Below, piece by piece: positions 1 to 6,825 of a stretch of 8,080 nucleotides of DNA; the stretch's first letter is position 1, and each line of letters opens with the position of its first letter. This DNA comes from an uncultured Rikenellaceae bacterium (lineage in GTDB: Bacteria; Bacteroidota; Bacteroidia; Bacteroidales; Rikenellaceae): positions 1 to 8,080 of the forward strand of contig CAJURV010000083.1 of NCBI GenBank assembly GCA_910588925.1. The letters run 5' to 3'. A program made the translations under genes and the position numbers. The notes under the pieces were generated by a model. The model ran no database searches. It was not told the origin of the DNA and worked only from the letters and a program-made list of their open reading frames with translations.

Positions 1-179
1 TTGAGTACGCTCCGGAGGCGCACGACCGCGATCGACGATTTTTGAGGTCTAAAAACCTTCGGCGCCCTGCGGTCTGCAGTTGTGTACGAGGGCTAGCATG
101 CCTGCGACTTGCGGTTAATGCGCATTTATTTGGGTGTGAAGTGATGTGATTTGCTCGCCTGAGGCTTATTCCAACCTCT

Positions 180-308
180 GTCCGGTTAATTCGTTGCGGG
201 TATCGCGGAGCGGCACCTCGTGCCGCAGTAATAGGTTCGGTTAAGTACGTATTATTCTCGCGGAGCGGGTCTCTCGCCCCGCAAGAACAGATTGTGGCTA
301 ATGCGCAT
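180..308. repeat. Degenerate direct repeat, period about 55 bases
   Basis: Two imperfect units begin with CGGTTAA-like sequence, at 181 (TCCGGTTAAT) and 236 (TTCGGTTAAG). Each then carries the shared core TCGCGGAGCGG, at 203-213 and 258-268, followed by a short G/C-rich hairpin. In the first unit the hairpin is perfect: GCGGCAC (210-216) pairs with GTGCCGC (220-226). In the second it is imperfect, GCGGG (265-269) with CCCGC (278-282). A third partial start, GTGGCTAATGCGCAT, follows at 294-308 with matching spacing. A related start, GCGGTTAATGCGCAT, lies at 111-125. This looks like a decayed intergenic repeat family rather than a coding or regulatory array; the function is unknown. Confidence 0.5.
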
Positions 309-481
309 ATCTCCGTGAACATTACAGCATTTTACCGTTTTGCCAATCGCAAAGAAAATAAAACTAACTCTCCTTAGTCACAAACTATAACAGCTACATT
401 GAATCCGCTTCCGCCGTATCATTTCGCACAAAGTGCATACCGAAACTTCCTCGGTGTTACTGAACTGGCCGCAATTCAAAA

Positions 482-546
482 GGGGCTGTGCCCCCTCGTT
501 TTTGGTTACTTTTGTCGAGTGACAAAAGTGACTCTCCACGAAGTGG
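482..546. repeat. Hairpin-rich intergenic module (three stem-loops)
   Basis: Three stem-loops follow in close succession. GGGGC (482-486) pairs with GCCCC (490-494). ACTTTTGTC (508-516) pairs with GACAAAAGT (521-529) around the loop GAGT, and the stem extends to 504/533 if G-T pairs are allowed. CCAC (536-539) pairs with GTGG (543-546) around GAA. From general familiarity with Bacteroidales genomes, a TTTTTGGTTACTTTTGTC-type sequence followed by its inverted partner resembles a dispersed intergenic element that often yields spurious short proteins; I have not checked this by search. It lies between the end of the SDR gene and unannotated sequence and may affect 3'-end processing of that transcript. 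Confidence 0.5.
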
Positions 547-581
547 CCGCCGGAGGCACCAATTCGAAAAGCTCTCGAAGG

Positions 582-659
582 GCCGGATTCTCCGTTTAAA
601 TAGAGATGGGGCGATTCAAATCAGAATCGCCCCATCTCTATTTAAACGGAGAATCCGGC
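582..659. terminator. Perfect 36-bp inverted repeat overlapping the SDR stop codon
   Basis: Positions 582-617 are the exact reverse complement of 624-659, with a six-base loop AAATCA (618-623). Pairing continues to 578/663 with one G-T pair at 581/660. The right arm covers the SDR stop codon (638-640) and the preceding codons for PDSPFK plus part of the E codon, so the gene's tail is duplicated in inverted orientation just beyond it. The position suits a transcription terminator for the minus-strand operon. However, the stem is far longer than a typical intrinsic terminator, and the minus-strand sequence after it has only a short T run (GCTTTTCG). It could instead be an RNase III-type processing site or a small inverted duplication. 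The palindrome is directly seen; the termination role is inferred. Confidence 0.55.
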
Positions 660-1450
660 TCTTTAGCCATGTGGTTGTAGAAGAGTATGTCTAAGAGGGA
701 GGGGCAGAATTTTTTTATGAATTTGGTGGCTTTGCCGTTGAAGTCCATTACTACTTCGCGTTTGCGTCGTGCTACTCCTCTTATAATACGGTGCGCCGCC
801 TCTTCTGCCGTCATCATTTTGTCTTCCTGACGGGGAGAGGCTCCTTGGGGCGAGCCGTCGGCCGTGAGGGCTGAGAAACGTACGTTGGAGGCAGTGAATC
901 CGGGGGCTGCTATCATCACATGCACACCTTTTTTCAGATTCTCTATGCGTATGGTCTCCAATAGACCTTGCATGGCGTATTTCGATGCGGAGTAGCCGGT
1001 ACGTCCCGGAAGCCCGTGAAATCCGGCTACCGACGACACGCCTACTATGGAGCCGTGACTCTTCTGTATGTATGGCAGGGCATATTTTACAGTGTATGCT
1101 GTCCCCCAGAAGTTGACGTCCATGAGTCTGTGTATCACGCTCATGTCTACGTCGTCGTATAACGCCCTCATGGATATGCCGGCATTGCAGATACATACGT
1201 CTATGCCGCCGAATTTCTCGACGCCTGCTTCTACGAGAGCTTTGCAATCGTCCTGCGAGCTGACGTCGGTGCGTCGGTAAACCGTCTCTACGCCTTTCGT
1301 GGCGAGCTCTGCGGCCAGCTCCGCTAGTTTGTCCTCTCCTCTGGCTCCCATTACTATATTTGCCCCGAGTGAAGCGAATTCGCGCGCCAAAGCCATGCCT
1401 ATACCCGACGAAGCGCCTGTTATAAGGACCGTTTTGTTTCTGAAATTCAT
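638..1450 (-). CDS. Short-chain dehydrogenase/reductase (SDR family)
   Basis: This is a classical SDR oxidoreductase of 270 residues, expected to be a soluble NAD(P)(H)-dependent enzyme acting on a carbonyl or hydroxyl group; the substrate is not evident. The Rossmann nucleotide-binding motif TGASSGIG is at residues 11-18. R37 sits at the end of the second beta strand, which may favour NADP(H). TD at 61-62, NAG at 89-91 and structural N113 follow. The catalytic set is S140, Y153 and K157 (YSASK), and PGF lies at 183-185. The C-terminal part (about 225-260) is basic and hydrophobic (RRKREVVMDF, then LLDILFYNHM), as in SDRs that contact membranes or lipid-like substrates, though this is only suggestive. 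The start ATG lies 21 bases after the stop of the upstream MBL gene, so the two are probably co-transcribed. The last seven codons (EPDSPFK) and the stop fall in or at the edge of a 36-bp inverted repeat, so the tail may be a recent addition or alteration. Confidence 0.9.
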   Translation of the reverse strand: MNFRNKTVLITGASSGIGMALAREFASLGANIVMGARGEDKLAELAAELATKGVETVYRRTDVSSQDDCKALVEAGVEKFGGIDVCICNAGISMRALYDDVDMSVIHRLMDVNFWGTAYTVKYALPYIQKSHGSIVGVSSVAGFHGLPGRTGYSASKYAMQGLLETIRIENLKKGVHVMIAAPGFTASNVRFSALTADGSPQGASPRQEDKMMTAEEAAHRIIRGVARRKREVVMDFNGKATKFIKKFCPSLLDILFYNHMAKEPDSPFK

Positions 1451-1471
1451 AGCGTCGTGTTATTAATGTTA

Positions 1472-2248
1472 TTATCTGTCCGGTATCTCTATAGTCATTC
1501 CGTCGTAGGCCGGAGCCACTCCTGCCGGTAACTCTCCGGATATCTGACTGTGTAACCCCATCTGGTGCGATATGTGCGTAAGAAAAGCCTGACGCGGTTT
1601 TATCGTCTCTATGACCTCGAGAGCCTCCTGAAGCGAAAAGTGAGATATGTGTTTTTCGTGTCTTAGTGCGTTTATTATCAGCGTGTCGACCCCTTTGAGT
1701 TTGTCGGTCTCGTGCTTTTCTATGCGGTTCATGTCGGTTATGTAGCCGAGAGGGCCGATCCTGTAGCCGAGCACCTCCATCATGAAATGGCGTCCTTTTA
1801 CGGGAGTAAGGGTCATGCGGCCTATGGTGAAGTCCTCGTCGCCTGTTATGACGTGCGGCGTGATCTCGGGTACTCCGGGGTAGGGATGTTCTGCGAAAGC
1901 GTAGTCGTAATCCTTGCGTATCGTATTCATGGTCTCGGCGTTGGCGTATATGTCTATGCTCCTTTTCAGCACGTAGTTGAACGCCCTTACGTCGTCGAGC
2001 CCTCCCGTATGGTCTTTGTGCCCATGGGTGAATATTATGGCGTCGATGTCGTCTACATTCTCGCGAAGCATCTGATAGCGGAAGTCGGGGCCTGCATCTA
2101 TCACTACGGTGGTGCCATTTTGCGATACCAGAAGGGACGAACGCAGACGTTTGTCGTGTCTGTCGTGCGAGCTGCATACCGCGCATTTGCATCCTATTAT
2201 AGGTACGCCCTGAGAAGTGCCGCTTCCGAGAACGGTGGCTTTTATCAT
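1472..2248 (-). CDS. PhnP-like MBL-fold metallohydrolase
   Basis: This is a metallo-beta-lactamase-fold hydrolase of 258 residues. The metal-binding signature HGHKDH is at residues 75-80, with further likely ligands H154 (GRH), D172 (YITDMN) and H225 (LTHISH). The N-terminus has GSGTSQGVP at 8-16, then GCKCAVC with C20, C22 and C25. That cysteine cluster resembles the structural zinc site of PhnP, the phosphodiesterase that opens ribosyl 1,2-cyclic phosphate in phosphonate breakdown. No other phn genes are nearby, so a role in phosphonate use is not supported; a general cyclic phosphodiesterase or nuclease-like role is equally possible. There is no signal peptide, so it should be cytosolic. 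It is the first gene of a probable two-gene operon with the SDR and is divergent from the radical SAM gene across a 114-base spacer. The length fits the family. Confidence 0.88.
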   Translation of the reverse strand: MIKATVLGSGTSQGVPIIGCKCAVCSSHDRHDKRLRSSLLVSQNGTTVVIDAGPDFRYQMLRENVDDIDAIIFTHGHKDHTGGLDDVRAFNYVLKRSIDIYANAETMNTIRKDYDYAFAEHPYPGVPEITPHVITGDEDFTIGRMTLTPVKGRHFMMEVLGYRIGPLGYITDMNRIEKHETDKLKGVDTLIINALRHEKHISHFSLQEALEVIETIKPRQAFLTHISHQMGLHSQISGELPAGVAPAYDGMTIEIPDR

Positions 2249-2348
2249 ATTGCGAGAATTCTTGTTTTCGGATGTTTCGGGGCAGGCCCGATAGTGTTCC
2301 GCTCGTCCGAAACGCTCCTATTATGATGTAAAGTTATAAAAAAATGGC

Positions 2349-2356
2349 TATTTTTG
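2349..2356 (+). promoter_or_regulatory. Possible -7 box TATTTTTG just before the radical SAM gene
   Basis: TATTTTTG matches the Bacteroidota -7 consensus TAnnTTTG exactly. It ends six bases before the ATG at 2363, so transcription from it would start at or next to the start codon and give a leaderless or nearly leaderless mRNA. No TTTG is present about 20 bases upstream (2325-2328 reads GATG), which weakens the call. The sequence is A/T-rich, so a chance match is quite possible. Confidence 0.22.
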
Positions 2357-2362
2357 TTCGTT

Positions 2363-3325
2363 ATGGAGCCTAAAGAAGATAAAATATATGTATGGGGCGA
2401 TTCGAGACGGTTCAACAGCTACGCAGGTTATTTCAGGCGGTTGTTCGGCGAGCGCGTCCAGAAAGTCACCATCGATGCCGGGTTTACCTGCCCCAACAGA
2501 GACGGTACGGTCTCGCGCGGCGGCTGTACCTATTGCAACAACGATGCTTTCAACCCATCTTATTGCACTTCGCTCAAAAGTGTCCGTACGCAGATAGAGG
2601 AGGGCATAGAGTTCCATGCGGCCAGATATCGGCGTGCCGACAGTTTCTTAGCCTACTTTCAGGCCTATTCCAATACCTATAAGCCGCTCGACGAGCTGAA
2701 GACGTTATATGAGGAGGCTTTGTCGGTTCCCGGAGTTGTGGGCATAGTGATAGGTACCCGTCCCGATTGTGTGGACGAGGCCAAGCTCGACTATCTGGCC
2801 GGGCTGTCGGAGCGTTGTCATGTGGTGGTGGAGTATGGCATAGAGTCGGTTTACGACGATACGTTGCGGCGTATCAATCGCGGCCACACTTTCGAGTGTT
2901 CGCGCCGTGCCGTGGAGATGACCGCGGAGAGGAAGATACATGTGGGCGCCCATTTCATATTTGGATTGCCGGGGGAGAGCCGCGACGATATGTTAAGGTC
3001 TGTCGGCGAAATCAACAGCCTGCCGTTGGATACGGTCAAGTTCCATCAGTTGCAGGTGTTCCGCGGTACCATGATGGAGCGCGACTATATGGCCCATCCC
3101 GATAGATACACTTTCTTCGAGTGTGACGAATACATTGATTTCTTCTGCGAGATACTCATGCGCCTGAGGCCAGATATAGTCGTCGAACGCTTCGCAGGCG
3201 AGGCCCCTCCGCGCTTCCACATAGGTCCGTCATGGGGTCTCATACGTAACAATACGTTGATTACCATGCTCGAAAAGAGGCTCGAAGAGCGGGATGTATG
3301 GCAGGGGTGTATGTACGAGGGGTAA
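2363..3325 (+). CDS. Radical SAM protein, TIGR01212 / YhcC-YtqA type
   Basis: From the ATG at 2363 this encodes a 320-residue radical SAM enzyme. A TTG three codons earlier (2354) is in frame, but the ATG fits the family N-terminus better. The iron-sulfur cluster cysteines are C43, C55 and C58, in the context FTCPNRDG followed by GGCTYC. This is the extended C-x11-C-x2-C spacing characteristic of the TIGR01212 group rather than the usual CxxxCxxC. Later motifs include GTRPDC, VEYGIES and HFIFGLPGE, the last two typical of the Elp3/MiaB-like SAM-binding barrel. E. coli YhcC and B. subtilis YtqA are relatives. As I recall, work on YtqA has linked it to modification of the tRNA wobble uridine, so a tRNA-modifying role is plausible but not shown here. 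It is monocistronic, divergent from the MBL gene and convergent with the phosphoesterase. I found no strong terminator in the 225-base spacer after it. Confidence 0.9.
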   Translation: MEPKEDKIYVWGDSRRFNSYAGYFRRLFGERVQKVTIDAGFTCPNRDGTVSRGGCTYCNNDAFNPSYCTSLKSVRTQIEEGIEFHAARYRRADSFLAYFQAYSNTYKPLDELKTLYEEALSVPGVVGIVIGTRPDCVDEAKLDYLAGLSERCHVVVEYGIESVYDDTLRRINRGHTFECSRRAVEMTAERKIHVGAHFIFGLPGESRDDMLRSVGEINSLPLDTVKFHQLQVFRGTMMERDYMAHPDRYTFFECDEYIDFFCEILMRLRPDIVVERFAGEAPPRFHIGPSWGLIRNNTLITMLEKRLEERDVWQGCMYEG

Positions 3326-3550
3326 GCGTAAATGTCTCGTAAACAAGCATTGAGCCCCTTAAATACCTTATATGCAGTAAGTCGGAACACTTCTGGTTAT
3401 TTCTTCCCTGTGGGTAAGCGAAGCGTTTAAATGAATCAGGATATAATTGCGAATGTCTTCTGTTTGTACTATTCGATCGGTAGGCACTTATTTTCCGAGT
3501 GAATATGCCGGGTACATATATCGCTTCATCCGAGGGGAGAATAATATGCG

Positions 3551-4711
3551 CTATGGCTCTCTCTTTAACGTTATTACCGTTATCTCCGGCCATGCCCCGA
3601 AACGGAACGGCACTATATAACCCACACCTTGGTTGACATAGAGCGATTTGCCGTCGTTTCCGTACAGACCTCCCCATTCGGGGTAACGCATAACGGCGGG
3701 TGAGTGGTCGCCTATCCTTAGTTGCATGGCGTGGGTGTGGCCCGATAGTGTCAGGTCGATGTCTGCCTTTGCGTTGTCCTTTATCTCGTGGCGCCAATGC
3801 ATGGGGTTGTGGCTTAAAAGTATTTTAAAACCTATACTGTCTGTTCCTCGCATGGCTTTCTCGAGGTCTCCGTGTTGCGGGAATGGATGTTCGCCCCAGT
3901 TCTCTACGCCTATCAGTGCTATGCTGTCGGGGCCGCGTCTTATTATCGTGCTTTCGTTGTTGAGCAGGTGCCATCCTATATTGTGCTGGAATGTGCGTAT
4001 TTTCCTTGCGTCTTCTGCCTGTTGCTCTTTGGTGGCGTGGCGCTGATACCCGCAATAGTCGTGGTTGCCGAGCACGGAGAAGGTGCCGTCGATGCCTGCA
4101 ATGGCTTCAAGCGTCGATTCGTAGCCGTCGAGTTCCGACGCCATGCTGTTCACGATGTCGCCTGTGAACACTACCATATCGGCTTTCTGTGCATTTATCA
4201 GGTCTACTATCTTCTCTACCTGCCCTCTGTCTCTCCAACTGCCTATGTGCAGGTCGGAGAATTGAGCTATTCGATATCCGTCGAATGCTTCGGGCAGATC
4301 GGGCGAGGCTACCGTGACCTCCGTCACCGTGAAGCGCGAGACGCCCCATCCGTAGCTGTAGATAACCGTTGCCGAGGCGATCACGGCTATTACCGCTCCC
4401 GATATAGTGAAGATATTGCGCCTGTAGCGGGTAGTGCTTTTCAACAGCCTGTCTATCAGTGAAAACAACATGAAGATGAATTTCCCCGACAGTGTGCACA
4501 GGAAAAATATTATGAATACGTTATCGAACTCTGTGCGCGGTCGTCCCGGGATGAATGTGAGTACCGTACCCACTATTATAATCATTAACGGAAGCCACCA
4601 CAGTAGTTTGGCCCATCGCCCTGCTTTAGATGGCTTGACGAAGCGCCGGTAGAGATATATGTCGGGTATTAACAATAGTGCTAATAGTATGGTTATGACG
4701 GTCTTTAACAT
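3551..4711 (-). CDS. Membrane-anchored calcineurin-like metallophosphoesterase (YkuE-type)
   Basis: This 386-residue protein has an N-terminal membrane domain and a C-terminal phosphoesterase domain. Hydrophobic segments lie at about residues 3-21, 38-55, 64-86 and 101-120, suggesting four membrane passes. The catalytic domain then shows all five PF00149 metal-binding blocks: SDLH (D153, H155), TGD (D185), GNHD (N216, H217), SHNP (H301) and GHTH (H325, H327). It should therefore be a two-metal phosphoesterase at the inner membrane. YkuE and the lipid A enzyme LpxG share this layout, so a lipid-linked or nucleotide-diphosphate substrate is possible, but the sequence does not identify it. It is transcribed in the same direction as dnaK but is separated from it by 119 bases containing a terminator-like hairpin, so it is probably an independent unit. 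A weak -7-like TACGTTTA lies on the minus strand at 4744-4737. It is convergent with the radical SAM gene. Confidence 0.9.
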   Translation of the reverse strand: MLKTVITILLALLLIPDIYLYRRFVKPSKAGRWAKLLWWLPLMIIIVGTVLTFIPGRPRTEFDNVFIIFFLCTLSGKFIFMLFSLIDRLLKSTTRYRRNIFTISGAVIAVIASATVIYSYGWGVSRFTVTEVTVASPDLPEAFDGYRIAQFSDLHIGSWRDRGQVEKIVDLINAQKADMVVFTGDIVNSMASELDGYESTLEAIAGIDGTFSVLGNHDYCGYQRHATKEQQAEDARKIRTFQHNIGWHLLNNESTIIRRGPDSIALIGVENWGEHPFPQHGDLEKAMRGTDSIGFKILLSHNPMHWRHEIKDNAKADIDLTLSGHTHAMQLRIGDHSPAVMRYPEWGGLYGNDGKSLYVNQGVGYIVPFRFGAWPEITVITLKREP

Positions 4712-4770
4712 CCTGAGCTGGGAATTTGAATTTTTATAAACGTATTTTATATGGCTTTATTGTTTAAGAA

Positions 4771-4807
4771 CAAGAGGCGGAACCGCATATATTGGTTTCG
4801 CCTCTTG
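4771..4807 (-). terminator. Terminator-like hairpin after dnaK
   Basis: CAAGAGGCGGAACC (4771-4784) pairs with GGTTTCGCCTCTTG (4794-4807) around a nine-base A/T-rich loop. All 14 pairs form if the single G-T pair is allowed. It starts 24 bases beyond the dnaK stop and lies upstream of the phosphoesterase gene. On the minus strand it is followed by TTCTTAAACA, a weak T tract, so termination is likely but may be incomplete. Confidence 0.7.
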
Positions 4808-4830
4808 GGATTGAGTATCATACAAGTGTT

Positions 4831-6729
4831 TTATTTCACCTCTTCGAACTCTACGTCGGTAACATTGCTGTCGTTAGGCTGGCTTGACTGTTGCGCGGAG
4901 CCGGCGTCGGCACCGGGAGCGCCCTGTGCATTCTGCGATGCGTAGATGTCCTGCGATGCAGCCTGCCATGCGTTCTGAAGCTCTGTGGTGAGGGAGTCGA
5001 GCTGGTCTACTTTACCCTCTTTGTGAGCCTCTTTCAGCTTGCCGAGTGCGGCTTCGATAGTCGCGCGTTTGTCTGCGGGTATCTTGTCGCCGTATTCTTT
5101 GAGCTGTTTCTCGGTAGAGAAGATCATGCCGTCTGCCGCGTTGAGCTTGTCGATGCGTTCGCGTTCGGCTTTGTCGTGCGCTTCGTTGGCTTTGGCTTCG
5201 TCGCGCATGCGTTTGATCTCTTCTTCGGTGAGGCCCGAAGATGCTTCGATACGGATCTTCTGTTCCTTGCCGGTGCCTTTGTCCTTGGCCGAAACGTTGA
5301 GGATGCCGTTGGCGTCTATGTCGAACGTAACCTCTATCTGGGGAACGCCACGGGGAGCGGCGGGTATGCCGTCGAGGTGGAAGCGGCCGATGGTCTTGTT
5401 GTCACGGGCCATGGGACGTTCGCCCTGAAGGATGTGTATCTCTACCGAGGGCTGGTTGTCCGCAGCTGTGGAGAACACCTCGCTCTTACGCGTGGGTATG
5501 GTGGTGTTGGACTCGATGAGGCGTGTGAAGACGCCGCCGAGAGTCTCTATACCGAGCGACAGGGGAGTTACGTCGAGCAGAAGCACGTCCTTAACTTCGC
5601 CTGTGAGCACGCCGCCCTGTATTGCTGCGCCTATGGCTACCACTTCGTCGGGGTTGACCCCTTTAGACGGAGCTTTGCCGAAGAACTCTTCCACAATCTT
5701 CTGTATGGCGGGAATACGGGTTGAACCGCCCACGAGTATCACTTCGTCTATGTCCGATGTGGTGAGGCCGGCATCTTGCAGTGCCTTGCGGCAGGGCTCG
5801 ATGGTGGCACGGATGAGACTATCGGCCAGTTGCTCGAATTTAGCGCGTGTGAGGGTGCGTACCAGGTGTTTGGGATCGCCGTTCACAGGCATGATATAGG
5901 GGAGGTTGATCTCCGTTGATATGCTGCTTGAGAGCTCTATCTTGGCCTTTTCCGCAGCCTCTTTGAGGCGTTGCAGCGCACGAGAGTCTTCGCGCAGGTC
6001 GATGCCGTATTCGTTTTTGAACTCCTCTGCGAGCCAGTCTATTATAACGTGGTCGAAGTCGTCGCCGCCGAGGTGGGTGTCACCGTTGGTGGATTTTACT
6101 TCGAATACGCCGTCACCCAATTCGAGGATGGAGATATCGAATGTACCGCCACCGAGGTCGAATACCGCGATCTTCTGGTCGTCGGCCTTCTTGTCGAGAC
6201 CGTATGCCAGAGCCGCCGCAGTGGGCTCGTTGATGATACGTTTGACGCTCAAACCGGCGATTTCGCCAGCCTCTTTAGTAGCCTGACGCTGAGAGTCAGA
6301 GAAATAGGCGGGTACCGTGATAACGGCTTCGCTTACCTCCGTGCCGAGATATTCTTCGGCCGTCTTCTTCATCTTCTGAAGAATGATTGCCGAGATCTCC
6401 TGCGGGGTGTATTTGCGACCGTCGATGTCTACTCGGGGAGTGTTGTTCTCGCATACCACTTTATAAGGTACGCGTTTGATCTCGTCCTGAACCTTGTCGC
6501 ATGTTTCGCCCATGAATCTCTTGATAGAGAAAATGGTGCGTTCGGGGTTGGTGATGGCCTGACGTTTGGCAGGATCGCCCACCTTGCGTTCGCCGCCCTC
6601 TATGAAAGCTACGATAGAGGGGGTGGTACGTGCGCCTTCGCTATTGGTGATTACCACGGGCTCGTTGCCCTCCATCACGGAAACGCATGAGTTGGTCGTG
6701 CCTAAGTCGATACCGATAATTTTTCCCAT
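4831..6729 (-). CDS. dnaK: Chaperone protein DnaK (Hsp70)
   Basis: This is a complete bacterial Hsp70 of 632 residues, the cytosolic ATP-dependent chaperone that binds exposed hydrophobic peptides and works with DnaJ and GrpE. The nucleotide-binding domain shows IDLGTTNS (7-14), K70, VPAYFSDSQRQATKEAG (139-155), NEPTAAALAYG (167-177), the phosphate-2 motif DLGGGTFD (191-198), GDTHLGGDDFD (216-226) and the adenosine motif VGGSTRIP (333-340). The interdomain linker is VLLLD (382-386), followed by the substrate-binding domain opening VTPLSLGIET. A helical lid and a flexible Q/S/A/G-rich tail end in DVEFEEVK. Nothing is missing. grpE and dnaJ are not adjacent within this window. There is no Shine-Dalgarno site near the ATG; an AGGAGG lies about 40 bases upstream, too far to act for this start. 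No CIRCE-type HrcA operator is present. A sigma-54-like sequence lies upstream, and a hairpin follows the gene. Confidence 0.98.
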   Translation of the reverse strand: MGKIIGIDLGTTNSCVSVMEGNEPVVITNSEGARTTPSIVAFIEGGERKVGDPAKRQAITNPERTIFSIKRFMGETCDKVQDEIKRVPYKVVCENNTPRVDIDGRKYTPQEISAIILQKMKKTAEEYLGTEVSEAVITVPAYFSDSQRQATKEAGEIAGLSVKRIINEPTAAALAYGLDKKADDQKIAVFDLGGGTFDISILELGDGVFEVKSTNGDTHLGGDDFDHVIIDWLAEEFKNEYGIDLREDSRALQRLKEAAEKAKIELSSSISTEINLPYIMPVNGDPKHLVRTLTRAKFEQLADSLIRATIEPCRKALQDAGLTTSDIDEVILVGGSTRIPAIQKIVEEFFGKAPSKGVNPDEVVAIGAAIQGGVLTGEVKDVLLLDVTPLSLGIETLGGVFTRLIESNTTIPTRKSEVFSTAADNQPSVEIHILQGERPMARDNKTIGRFHLDGIPAAPRGVPQIEVTFDIDANGILNVSAKDKGTGKEQKIRIEASSGLTEEEIKRMRDEAKANEAHDKAERERIDKLNAADGMIFSTEKQLKEYGDKIPADKRATIEAALGKLKEAHKEGKVDQLDSLTTELQNAWQAASQDIYASQNAQGAPGADAGSAQQSSQPNDSNVTDVEFEEVK

Positions 6730-6777
6730 AATGTTTATCTTTTTTAATTATTATTTTTAATTTTTTACCTCCTATAC

Positions 6778-6795
6778 GAACAATCTTTGTGCCAA
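6778..6795 (-). promoter_or_regulatory. Sigma-54-like promoter upstream of dnaK
   Basis: Read on the minus strand, TTGGCACAAAGATTGTTC closely resembles the sigma-54 consensus TGGCACG-N4-TTGC. The GG (6793-6792) is followed after exactly ten bases by GT (6781-6780), where GC is expected. Transcription would begin near 6768, giving a leader of about 39 A/T-rich bases before the dnaK ATG. No good TAnnTTTG box for the housekeeping factor was seen upstream of dnaK on this strand. The motif match is direct; its use for dnaK is inferred, and the GC-to-GT change at the -12 element weakens the case. Confidence 0.45.
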
Positions 6796-6825
6796 TAATG
6801 GATAGTGCCGATTTTTCGCCTGCGT

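Larger units (their letters stand above)
1..637. other. Repeat-rich non-coding region with no supported gene
   Basis: No convincing gene is visible in this stretch on either strand. Short open frames exist: one runs from the left edge to a stop at 147-149, and two overlap between about 399 and 694. They show no recognisable protein motif, and the latter two run straight through hairpins, so I treat them as non-coding. The region holds a degenerate direct repeat of about 55 bases (about 180-308), a hairpin-rich module (482-546) and the left arm of a perfect inverted repeat (582-617), all described separately. Positions 311-400 are A/T-richer and featureless to my reading. No tRNA-like cloverleaf or CRISPR-type array was seen. 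The C-terminal end of a gene entering from the left cannot be excluded: frame 1 stops at 43-45. Confidence 0.6.

Noticed and set aside
3..149. Open frame from the left edge to a stop at 147-149, possibly the end of an upstream gene
   Set aside because: It is arginine- and cysteine-rich with no motif, and frame 1 offers an equally possible gene end at 43-45. The window edge makes it undecidable, so no gene is called.
399..694. Two overlapping small plus-strand frames of 66 and 68 codons
   Set aside because: They read through the stem-loops of the intergenic module and the 36-bp palindrome, and show no motif. They look like the spurious products of repeat sequence.
663..2192. A 509-codon open frame on the minus strand spanning both the SDR and MBL genes
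   Set aside because: It is in another frame of two genes with clear catalytic motifs, is extremely arginine/histidine-rich and has no recognisable domain.
3431..3502. A 23-codon plus-strand frame in the spacer between the radical SAM and phosphoesterase genes
   Set aside because: It has no ribosome-binding or promoter context and no family resemblance; such short frames are expected by chance.
3326..3550. Search for a bidirectional terminator between the convergent radical SAM and phosphoesterase genes
   Set aside because: Only weak four-base stems were found (for example CACT/AGTG near 3485-3502), none with a T run.
4891..5724. A long plus-strand open frame opposite dnaK (with others at 5039-6690)
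   Set aside because: These are antisense shadows of the strongly conserved dnaK coding sequence, a common effect of its codon bias; none has a plausible start region or domain.
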